A stretch of 63,707 nucleotides of DNA, taken from a virus. Below are positions 57,286-63,707 of the stretch, piece by piece (position 1 is the first letter of the stretch; every line of letters begins with the position of its first letter). The notes below the pieces were generated by a model, which saw nothing but the letters and a program-made list of their open reading frames with translations, was not told the origin of the DNA and ran no database searches. A program made the translations under genes and the position numbers. The stretch spans positions 1 through 63,707 of IMG/VR virus record IMGVR_UViG_3300030520_000019. One strand, written 5' to 3'.

Positions 57286-57303
57286 GCGGTACACTGGTAC
57301 CGC
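57286..57303 (+). other. 7-bp hairpin before terminator
   Basis: GCGGTAC-ACTG-GTACCGC directly after the 56620 gene. It precedes the stronger terminator by 10 bases. Confidence 0.4.
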
Positions 57304-57312
57304 GCAACAGGG

Positions 57313-57339
57313 CAAAGGCGCTTCGGCGCCTTTGTTTTT
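57313..57339 (+). terminator. Intrinsic terminator upstream of deazaguanine operon
   Basis: CAAAGGCGC, TTCG, GCGCCTTTG, then five T. The 9-bp perfect stem and T-run make it one of the strongest terminators in the window. The queE operon therefore needs read-through or its own promoter. Confidence 0.88.
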
Positions 57340-57382
57340 GATTGCTCCGCAACCCGCCTCACGGCCACTTATCGGAGTCTGC

Positions 57383-58126
57383 ATGCAGCTGAACAGTCAG
57401 CCCATGGAACACATTGATGTCGCGTCGGGAGACGTACTTGATGTCCATTCTATCTTCTACACCCTGCAAGGTGAAGGCCCCTTCACCGGCCGCCCCGCAG
57501 TGTTCATTCGCTTGGCGGGCTGCAACTTGCAGTGTCCAGCCTGTGACACGGACTACACCAGCGGGCGTGAGAAGCGAAGCGTGACCAGCATCATTGCCGG
57601 CGTACACAACGCGGCACCCGACAGGGCAGCGCGACCACTTGTGGTCATCACGGGCGGCGAGCCTTTCCGTCAAAAGATCTACGGCCTGTGCCACGACCTT
57701 CTGCGCGAAGGCTACACGGTGCAAATCGAAACGAATGGCACGTTGCCGCCACCCAACCCGGTATTCGGAGATCTCTGTTCGACCGACTTGACGGACGAGA
57801 ACGTGATCTTCATCGTATGCAGCCCCAAGACGGGTCGCGTCAATCGATACCTGGAACCACTGGTGGCCGCGTACAAGTACGTTCTCGATGCCGACAGCGT
57901 GAACGATGACGACGGTCTGCCGATTCTGGCCCTGGGCCACACGGCCCACCCGCACGTCGCCCGGCCGCCTGTTGGCTTCCTGGGGCCGGTGTACTTGCAG
58001 CCGGCCGACATGCAAGATGAGGCACTGAACAAGCGCAACCGTCAAGCCTGTGTCATCCTCGCTATGAACGCACCGGACCGTTTCACGGTTCAGCTTCAGA
58101 CACACAAGATCCTCAATCTCGAATAA
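57383..58126 (+). CDS. queE: 7-carboxy-7-deazaguanine synthase, QueE
   Basis: A 247-aa radical SAM enzyme that turns carboxy-tetrahydropterin into 7-carboxy-7-deazaguanine. The cluster motif GCNLQCPACDTDY has Cys47, Cys51 and Cys54 (Cx3Cx2C). FYTLQGEGPFTGRPAVFIRL before it and VITGGEP (88-94) are family hallmarks. CGGAG lies upstream of the ATG. It is the first gene of a five-gene operon that builds and inserts a deazapurine into DNA. Confidence 0.93.
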   Translation: MQLNSQPMEHIDVASGDVLDVHSIFYTLQGEGPFTGRPAVFIRLAGCNLQCPACDTDYTSGREKRSVTSIIAGVHNAAPDRAARPLVVITGGEPFRQKIYGLCHDLLREGYTVQIETNGTLPPPNPVFGDLCSTDLTDENVIFIVCSPKTGRVNRYLEPLVAAYKYVLDADSVNDDDGLPILALGHTAHPHVARPPVGFLGPVYLQPADMQDEALNKRNRQACVILAMNAPDRFTVQLQTHKILNLE

Positions 58127-58135
58127 GGTCACCAC

Positions 58136-59536
58136 ATGTGTTCAATCATTGGTGCAGTCTTGTACCGTCAAAGCGGGCTGCCTTGGGAATTGGAATCGCT
58201 GCTGCGTGTCACCTGGGGTAACAGCCTGCGCCGGGGTCGCGACGGGCGCGGGTTTGTGGCTCGTACTACCGATATCGAAGGCCGCGTCAAAATAGGGTTG
58301 AAACGGTCCGTCGTTCGGCGCGAGCATTTCCCGGACATCTACCCGCACATCCCGCCGTTCACCACGTCGTTTGACATGGTGGGCAACCAGCGGGCGGAGC
58401 CGACTACCGAGTTTGTCCAAGACAAGCAAGAGTTCGATCAGCAGCCGTATTCGCACAGTGGTTGGCATGTTGTGCACAACGGCACTATCGCCAACGACAA
58501 AGAGCTGCGTACGGGTGACGTGCCCACAAGCATCGACAGCGCGGCTATCGTCGAAGTGCTGGCAAGCGTGTCGCCGAACACAACGGCCTTCGCCAGTGCG
58601 ATCCGGAAGTTGAAGGGTTCGTATGCAATCCTTGCGATGCATGACAGCCTGCCGGGCGTCATGTTTTCAGCCTGTAACTACCGCCCTATCTGGTACGTGC
58701 AGACGCCAAGCGGCTTTGTGTTTGCTTCAGAACGCGGTGCATTCCCACAAGGTTACGTTCCGCAGATGCTGCGACCGTACAGCGTGGCGACGTTCGGGTG
58801 CACGGGCACGGTCGAACGCGTTGCGCTGCTGGAACCTGTCGTTGACGGCGAAGCCCGCAAATCGCTCAAGACAGCGCTGGTCGTGTGCAGCGGCGGCCTG
58901 GACAGTGTGGTTAGCGCGGCGGCCATGCAGAAGCGGGGCTATGAGCTTCACCTGATTCACTTTCAATACGGGTCGCGTGCGCAAACGCCCGAGCTAGAAG
59001 CGGTGCGCAAAGTGGCAAAGCACTTGGGGGCTGACTTCGACATCGTGCCTCTGCCGATTTACCGCAAGCAAGACAGTCCGCTCCTGGACCCCGACAGCAA
59101 GGTGGCAGGCGGCGAGGCGGGCGCCGAATTCGCGCACGAGTGGGTGCCGGCACGGAATACGGTGCTGCTCGCCATGGCGGTCGCATTTGCCGAAGCCAGG
59201 GGCTACGAAACGATCGTGCTGGGGAACAACCTGGAAGAAGCCGGGGCGTACCCCGACAACGAACCGGAGTTCATTGCCCGCTGGAACGATCTGCTGCCGT
59301 TCGCTGTGGGTGACGGCAAACGCATGCGCATCGAGATGCCTGTCGGCAACATGATGAAGCACGAGATCGTCGCACTGGGGCACGAGTTGGACGCGCCCAT
59401 GGACATGACGTGGTCGTGCTACAGGGCCGGGGCGCTGCACTGCGGGTCGTGTGGGCCGTGCTACATGCGTCGGAAGGCGTTCGCGATCAACGGGCTTCCC
59501 GAAGTGATCAACTACCAGGATGAGCAAGATGTATAG
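58136..59536 (+). CDS. queC: Glutamine amidotransferase-QueC fusion (Gat-QueC)
   Basis: A 466-aa fusion. Residues 1-235 are a class II glutamine amidotransferase with N-terminal Cys2, RRGRDGRGF and HNGTIAND. Residues 245-466 are QueC: the pyrophosphatase loop CSGGLDSVVS (251-260), WVPARNTVLLAMA, and the four-Cys zinc site Cys428, 436, 439 and 442. QueC makes preQ0; the amidotransferase can supply ammonia to turn the nitrile into an amidine. Such Gat-QueC proteins are associated with archaeosine, including deoxyarchaeosine in phage 9g. Confidence 0.92.
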   Translation: MCSIIGAVLYRQSGLPWELESLLRVTWGNSLRRGRDGRGFVARTTDIEGRVKIGLKRSVVRREHFPDIYPHIPPFTTSFDMVGNQRAEPTTEFVQDKQEFDQQPYSHSGWHVVHNGTIANDKELRTGDVPTSIDSAAIVEVLASVSPNTTAFASAIRKLKGSYAILAMHDSLPGVMFSACNYRPIWYVQTPSGFVFASERGAFPQGYVPQMLRPYSVATFGCTGTVERVALLEPVVDGEARKSLKTALVVCSGGLDSVVSAAAMQKRGYELHLIHFQYGSRAQTPELEAVRKVAKHLGADFDIVPLPIYRKQDSPLLDPDSKVAGGEAGAEFAHEWVPARNTVLLAMAVAFAEARGYETIVLGNNLEEAGAYPDNEPEFIARWNDLLPFAVGDGKRMRIEMPVGNMMKHEIVALGHELDAPMDMTWSCYRAGALHCGSCGPCYMRRKAFAINGLPEVINYQDEQDV

Positions 59537-59975
59537 ATCGACTAAGACGTATGGGCATGACCTGGGCCTGTCCGCCTGCTTCCGCCAGTGGCGAGCTCAG
59601 TCGCACTGCAACCTTTTGCATGGGTACGCGCTGGCGTTTACCATCACGTTCGACTGTGACAAGCTTGACGAAAATGGGTGGGTGATGGACTTTGGCGCAC
59701 TGAAGCCTGTCAAGACGGAGATCGAACGGCTATTTGATCACACTGTGCTTGTTGCGTGCGATGATCCTGAACTGAATCGATTCGTGGCGCTGAACAACGC
59801 CGGTATGATTCAGTTAGTCGCTGTTCAGCGCACGGGGTGCGAAGCTTTTGCCAAGCTGGTATTCGACAACGTGACCACATGGCTGCGCAGCTACCAGAAG
59901 GGTCGTGTGCGAGTGGTGTCGGTTGAATGCAAGGAACACGGCGCGAACAGCGCCATCTACATTGGAGGCAATTGA
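59520..59975 (+). CDS. queD: 6-carboxytetrahydropterin synthase, QueD-like
   Basis: A 151-aa tunnelling-fold enzyme of the preQ0 pathway. Catalytic Cys30 lies in SHCNLLHGYALAF, with the LFDHTVL dyad and a C-terminal VECKEHGA. Compared with E. coli QueD, two of the three zinc histidines are changed: one is Cys20 and the last of HGH is Tyr36. It overlaps the QueC gene by 17 bases and shares a base with folE. Confidence 0.87.
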   Translation: MSKMYRSTKTYGHDLGLSACFRQWRAQSHCNLLHGYALAFTITFDCDKLDENGWVMDFGALKPVKTEIERLFDHTVLVACDDPELNRFVALNNAGMIQLVAVQRTGCEAFAKLVFDNVTTWLRSYQKGRVRVVSVECKEHGANSAIYIGGN

Positions 59976-60556
59976 TGAACGCACCGTACGAGAAGCCGCC
60001 GACTGTCAATGAGCAGATTATCTATGACGTGCTGGCGCACCTGTGCGGCGAGAACCCCGAACGGGGTGGTCTGAAGGACACGCCGGCCCGTGTGGTCAAG
60101 GCGTGGGAATTCTGGACAAGCGGCTACGGCATGAACGCGGCAGACATCCTCAAGACGTTTGAGGACGGTGCCGAGGGTTGCGACCAGATGGTCATTCGCA
60201 AGGACATCCCGTTCTACTCGCACTGCGAGCACCACATGGCCGCCATCTTCGGAACATGTACCATCGCGTACATCCCGAACGGGCGTGTGGTTGGCCTGTC
60301 AAAGATGGATCGCCTGTGCGAGATGTTCATGCGCCGGCTGCAAGTACAGGAAAGAGCGACCAACCAGATCGCCGATGCGATGATGGAGCACCTCATGCCG
60401 ACCGGCGTGGGCGTGTACATCAACGCCCGTCATATGTGCGTGGAATCGCGTGGCGTGCGTAACGGCAACAGCGCGACAATCACGACGGCACTGCGCGGTG
60501 CGTTCCTCAACGAGCCGGCAACAAGAGCAGAGTTTCTCGCGGCAGCTCGCGGGTAA
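59975..60556 (+). CDS. folE: GTP cyclohydrolase I, FolE
   Basis: A 193-aa enzyme that makes dihydroneopterin triphosphate from GTP, the first step toward preQ0. The zinc and active-site motif SHCEHH (82-87), HMCVESRGV (153-161, with Cys155) and GLSKMDRL are intact. A phage copy relieves dependence on the host folate route. The start overlaps the queD stop. Confidence 0.95.
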   Translation: MNAPYEKPPTVNEQIIYDVLAHLCGENPERGGLKDTPARVVKAWEFWTSGYGMNAADILKTFEDGAEGCDQMVIRKDIPFYSHCEHHMAAIFGTCTIAYIPNGRVVGLSKMDRLCEMFMRRLQVQERATNQIADAMMEHLMPTGVGVYINARHMCVESRGVRNGNSATITTALRGAFLNEPATRAEFLAAARG

Positions 60557-60565
60557 AATGGCGCC

Positions 60566-61489
60566 ATGAACCTCTACTGCGCTGCTGTCTACACGAATAA
60601 CTATAGAGCCGGACAGCGGCAGTACCAGCATTTCAACGAGCGTGAACGCGAGTGTGTCGACGGTGTTCCCCACATTCTCGAATCGTTTCACTACGTGGGC
60701 AAGCAGAGTTTCGTTGACGATATGCGAAAAGATGGAGCGAAGATCTTCCTGGACTCCGGCGCCTTCTCGTCCTTCACCCAAGGCGTTGCGCTCGACGTGC
60801 GCGTGTACTGCGATTACATCAAGCGCAACATGGATATCATTCGCTTCGACGATGGGGTGATGATGGCGTCCGTGCTCGATGCGATTGGCGACCCATTGGA
60901 GACGTACCGCAACCAGCTTTGGATGGAAAGCCTGGGCGTGCGCCCGCTGCCTTGTTTCCATGCCAACGAAGACGAACGGTACCTCGAACACTATGTCAAA
61001 AACTACGAGTACATCACACTCGGCGGTATGGTGGGTGCCAGTTCGAAGCAACTGATGAATTGGCTGGACCGTATCTGGGACCGGTACCTTGTGGACGGCG
61101 CAGGGCGCCCGCGCTGCAAGGTGCATGGGTTCGGTATCACAGCCGTGCCAATTATGCAGTCATACCCTTGGTGGAGCTGCGATTCGTCGTCGTGGATTCA
61201 ATCGACCTCGTTCGGCACCATTGTGACACCTGACTGGGGCCCGATCGCAGTGAGCGACAAGTCGCCCAGCCGGCACGACGCCGGCCAACACATCACGACG
61301 TTTAGCGAAGTGGAGCGCCAAGCCATAATTGCCAAGCTGGCCGAGCAGGGCTACGACTGGGAGCGTCTTGCTACGGTGTACCAGTCGCGGGCGGCCTTCA
61401 ATTTATGGGCATACTGCGAGTTGAACAAACGAATGAACGTTGAGAACGACTACACGCAGATGACGCGCGTCAAACAGGAACTGTTCTGA
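60566..61489 (+). CDS. dpdA: DpdA-like DNA-guanine transglycosylase
   Basis: A 307-aa TGT-superfamily protein. IFLDSGAFSSFTQG (60-73) corresponds to the DSGxFQ loop with general-base Asp63, ITLGGMVG (150-157) to the GG substrate loop, and KVHGFGIT and SCDSSSW (Asp206) to the late barrel strands with a candidate nucleophile. Its size and position after four preQ0 genes match phage DpdA, which swaps guanine in DNA for a 7-deazaguanine. It lacks the tRNA-TGT zinc domain. Confidence 0.85.
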   Translation: MNLYCAAVYTNNYRAGQRQYQHFNERERECVDGVPHILESFHYVGKQSFVDDMRKDGAKIFLDSGAFSSFTQGVALDVRVYCDYIKRNMDIIRFDDGVMMASVLDAIGDPLETYRNQLWMESLGVRPLPCFHANEDERYLEHYVKNYEYITLGGMVGASSKQLMNWLDRIWDRYLVDGAGRPRCKVHGFGITAVPIMQSYPWWSCDSSSWIQSTSFGTIVTPDWGPIAVSDKSPSRHDAGQHITTFSEVERQAIIAKLAEQGYDWERLATVYQSRAAFNLWAYCELNKRMNVENDYTQMTRVKQELF

Positions 61490-61490
61490 A

Positions 61491-61691
61491 ATGAGCACCG
61501 TACCAATCGTCGCCAGCACCAAGCCCGACCCGAAGATTTATTGCAACGATGGGTGCAAGCGCGGCATGTTGCCAACTGAGATCGAATCGTCTGGCTGGCA
61601 GCTTCTCCAGATTACTCAGCGGTACAGGTGCGTAGACTGCTGCCGCGAGCTGCGTGAAGCAAACGAAAGGCACGGAAATGGAAACCGATAA
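61491..61691 (+). CDS. Small zinc-finger-like protein (66 aa)
   Basis: A 66-aa protein starting one base after the dpdA stop. CNDGCKRGM and YRCVDCCREL may form a zinc site. It could assist the modification enzymes by position, but nothing proves it. Confidence 0.5.
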   Translation: MSTVPIVASTKPDPKIYCNDGCKRGMLPTEIESSGWQLLQITQRYRCVDCCRELREANERHGNGNR

Positions 61692-61968
61692 GCAACTGCG
61701 TGATCTGAAGATACAAAAACTTCAGGACCGCAGCCGCGAACAGAAACGCCGCATTGCCGCCGGCGAAATGCTTGTCTGTACGCAAGACAATCCTATTTCT
61801 GGCGAACGCGACGCGATGACTGGCAAGCCTGTTTATCATAAAGACGCTAGGCCAGGGCCGGACCACGACATACTTGCTATGACGTCAATCTCGGTCTGCC
61901 CGCACTGTAAAACCAACGTCACGATCCATCGCAGGTTCTGGGATTACGAAAAGAAAGATTGGAGATAA
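61678..61968 (+). CDS. Hypothetical protein with zin-finger-like CxxC (96 aa)
   Basis: A 96-aa protein with GAAAGG before the ATG. A charged N-terminal helix (LRDLKIQKLQDRSREQKRR) is followed by a C-terminal SVCPHCKTNVTIHRRFW. It overlaps the preceding gene by 14 bases. No family is recognised. Confidence 0.5.
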   Translation: METDKQLRDLKIQKLQDRSREQKRRIAAGEMLVCTQDNPISGERDAMTGKPVYHKDARPGPDHDILAMTSISVCPHCKTNVTIHRRFWDYEKKDWR

Positions 61969-61969
61969 C

Positions 61970-62929
61970 GTGCTGGCTGAGCTTAAGTTTGTGATGGGAG
62001 CGGTGTCCAAGAAGGATCTGATTCCGTCGATGGCCCACTTCGCGATCGACGGGGGCCGCGTACGGGCTTACAACGGCGTCGTTGCGCTGTGCAGCCCCAT
62101 AGCCCTTGATCTGGAGTGCAAGCCCCGTGCAGAGCCCATGGTGCGAGCCATAGGCCATTGCAGCGAGACGGTAACGCTGGCCCGCACGCCGGCCGGCAAG
62201 CTAAGCATTAAGAGCGGCACCTTCCGCGCTCTAATCGAGTGCCTGCCAGACGAACAAGTGACACCACATGTCGAGCCTGAAGGTGATGTGGTGGAGATCA
62301 ACGGCGCGGCGCTGCTAGAAGCATTCAAGGCGTGCTCGCCCTTCGTCGGCAACGACGCTTCCCGTGCCTTCAGCAACGGCATCCTTCTTAAGGAGGGTTC
62401 CGCCTTTGCGACGAACAACGTGATGGCGGTGCAATATTGGGTCGGCCACGCGCTGCCCCATGTGGTCAACATACCCATGAAGTGCGTGCAAGAAATGGTT
62501 CGCATTGACGAAGCGCCTGTCAGCGCGTTGTTCGCGGCCAATAGCATCACTTTCCACTACACGGGTGACCGTTGGATTCGCACGCAACTGCTGAACGTCG
62601 AGTGGCCCGACATCACGAAGATCTTGGATCGCGAGTCTAACGCCACACCGATCGACAAGGAACTGTTTGCAGCCATCGCCAAGGTCAAACCATTCCTTGA
62701 CAAGTACGGCCGCATTTATTTCCACGAGGGTGCTGTGTCGACACATGCTGACCACTCCGAGGGCACGTACGTGGAAATTCCTGGGTTCGCGAACGCTGGC
62801 ATCTACCGTCACGAATACCTTGCGCTGCTGGAAGACACGGCAGAACGCATCGACTGGACAACGTACCCCGACCCTTGCATGTTCTTCGCTCCGCGCCTGC
62901 GTGGCGCCATCATCGGAGTTCACAAATGA
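61970..62929 (+). CDS. Sliding-clamp-like DNA polymerase processivity factor
   Basis: A 319-aa protein with a GTG start after GGAG. The pattern resembles phage beta-clamp/PCNA-type proteins: a repeated alpha-beta layout, FAIDGGRVRAYNGVVALC at the start, FSNGILLKEGSAFATNNVM in the middle and RIYFHEGAVSTHAD late. It sits just before the DNA polymerase, its expected partner. Fold and motif positions are inferred by eye. Confidence 0.72.
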   Translation: MLAELKFVMGAVSKKDLIPSMAHFAIDGGRVRAYNGVVALCSPIALDLECKPRAEPMVRAIGHCSETVTLARTPAGKLSIKSGTFRALIECLPDEQVTPHVEPEGDVVEINGAALLEAFKACSPFVGNDASRAFSNGILLKEGSAFATNNVMAVQYWVGHALPHVVNIPMKCVQEMVRIDEAPVSALFAANSITFHYTGDRWIRTQLLNVEWPDITKILDRESNATPIDKELFAAIAKVKPFLDKYGRIYFHEGAVSTHADHSEGTYVEIPGFANAGIYRHEYLALLEDTAERIDWTTYPDPCMFFAPRLRGAIIGVHK

Positions 62930-63051
62930 TTCGACAAGCCATTCCCCGGCCTGTGCAACAGCCGTCACCCGTGTGCCCGTGGTGCGGTTGCACCTTCAAG
63001 TTCGTCTCATACGGACGCCATAAAGAACACTGCCCCAAGCGGCCGAAGTGA
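62926..63051 (+). CDS. Small C2HC zinc-finger protein (41 aa)
   Basis: A 41-aa protein: CPWCGCTFKFVSYGRHKEHC gives a likely C2HC zinc finger. Its start overlaps the clamp stop and its stop overlaps the polymerase GTG, so it is tightly coupled to both. Confidence 0.6.
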   Translation: MIRQAIPRPVQQPSPVCPWCGCTFKFVSYGRHKEHCPKRPK

Positions 63052-63707
63052 GAAAAGACGCAATCGGCTTTTTCTGGGCCGATCACGAGAAAGAGAAGGC
63101 GGCTAAGAAAGTCGTCGAAAAGCGTACGCCCCCCGCCCGCACCTGGGAAGCTGCGGGCTACCTGCCGGGGCTTGAAGAGGCGCAGCGCTTCAATGTCGAT
63201 CTGTTTACGTGGGAAGAGTTGTTCGCGGCTGCAATCAACCGTGAAGAGCTATTGTTCGACTTAGAGGTCTACCCGAATTATTTTCTGGCGGCCTTCTGTT
63301 CATACAAGTCCGGCAAAGTGATCTATTGCGAAGGCACACCAGACAACCCGCTGGATGTGCAGAAGTTGCGTTGGCTGATGGAGACGTTTACCACCGTCGG
63401 CTTCAACTCGATCCCGTTCGACATGCCTATCACCGCAATGGCGGTGGCCGGTTGCACCAATACGCAACTGAAGCAAGCGACGAACATGATCATCGTCGAA
63501 GGCATGCAGCGCCAAGACGTGCTGAAGCACTTCAAGGTCAAGAAGCTTAAAGGTTGTGACCACATTGATCTGATTGAAGTGGCGCCGCTCAGTGCCAGCC
63601 TGAAGATCTACGGCGGCCGGCTGCATGCGCCTAAGATGCAAGACTTACCGTTCCATCCGGACACAGAACTGTCGCCCGAACAAATTGCTATCGTTCGTTT
63701 CTACTGC
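63048..63707 (+). CDS. Family B DNA polymerase, N-terminal part (continues at base 1)
   Basis: The 5' part of the replicative polymerase. The GTG at 63048 overlaps the previous stop (GTGA). LLFDLEVYPN holds the ExoI motif (Asp71, Glu73) and VGFNSIPFDMP the ExoII motif (Asn120, Asp125) of the 3'-5' proofreading domain. The frame continues through the terminal overlap into base 1, where the palm motifs lie. Confidence 0.88.
   Translation, partial: MRKDAIGFFWADHEKEKAAKKVVEKRTPPARTWEAAGYLPGLEEAQRFNVDLFTWEELFAAAINREELLFDLEVYPNYFLAAFCSYKSGKVIYCEGTPDNPLDVQKLRWLMETFTTVGFNSIPFDMPITAMAVAGCTNTQLKQATNMIIVEGMQRQDVLKHFKVKKLKGCDHIDLIEVAPLSASLKIYGGRLHAPKMQDLPFHPDTELSPEQIAIVRFYC
63563..63707. repeat. Terminal overlap, right copy
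   Basis: The same 145 bases as 1-145, with the single difference at 63581. It lies inside the DNA polymerase gene and reflects circularity or circular permutation. Confidence 0.85.

Noticed and set aside
1-63707. Integrase, excision or repressor genes indicating a temperate phage
   Set aside because: No tyrosine or serine recombinase motifs and no CI-like repressor were found. The HTH at 42379 alone does not show lysogeny.
1-63707. CRISPR arrays, insertion sequences or transposases
   Set aside because: No regularly spaced direct repeats and no transposase motifs were seen.

Overview
The window is essentially the whole genome of a tailed double-stranded DNA phage with a contractile tail (a myophage). 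Sheath, tube, baseplate wedge, hub, spike and tape-measure genes are all present, and no integrase, lysogeny repressor, plasmid or host chromosomal gene is recognisable. Bases 1-145 repeat as 63563-63707 with one mismatch. The unit is therefore about 63,562 bp and circular or circularly permuted, and the DNA polymerase gene is cut by the window edge (63048 to the end, then 1-1522). The moderately GC-rich DNA, M15 endolysin, 3TM holin and proteobacterial-style Shine-Dalgarno sites suggest a Gram-negative, probably proteobacterial, host. The sequence does not allow anything more precise.

The genome is two opposed blocks. The minus-strand block (40914 down to 4762) holds late and accessory genes. 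In reading order these are: two signal-peptide or membrane proteins; a gene-poor 1.2 kb stretch with a tRNA-like structured-RNA candidate; a tail fibre; an SGNH-hydrolase tail protein; a dense array of about 20 small overlapping genes (including a Lar-like restriction-alleviation protein, a NUDIX hydrolase, a DUF3850-type fusion and a resolvase-like nuclease); terminase, portal, Mu F-like protein, protease-scaffold, cement protein and major capsid; connectors with an inserted PKD/lectin-like adhesin; then sheath, tube, a chaperone pair with a -1 frameshift site, tape measure, a compact baseplate, fibre, endolysin and holin. The baseplate gene order resembles the minimal myophage Pam3.

The plus-strand block (41017 to 63051, on through the polymerase to 4765) holds early, replication and metabolism genes. 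It begins at a divergent control region and an AT-rich leader, then runs through a HTH regulator, primase-polymerase/helicase, ThyX, ATP-dependent DNA ligase, a Sak4-like ATPase, a DUF669 protein, MazG, a RecB-like nuclease and an SF2 helicase. Next come three proteins sharing a C-terminal domain, a 7-deazaguanine DNA-modification operon (QueE, GATase-QueC fusion, QueD, FolE, DpdA-like transglycosylase), a sliding-clamp-like protein, family B DNA polymerase and a UvrD-like helicase. The two blocks converge at 4762-4765 with overlapping stop codons.

The main points of interest are the deazaguanine operon, which predicts 2'-deoxyarchaeosine-type modification of phage DNA; the SSB-like DDDIPF tip on the SF2 helicase; the T_TTT_TTT frameshift site in the tail chaperone; a tRNA-like structured-RNA candidate; tandem UBA-like repeats in a virion-operon protein; and a phage-specific domain present in up to four proteins.
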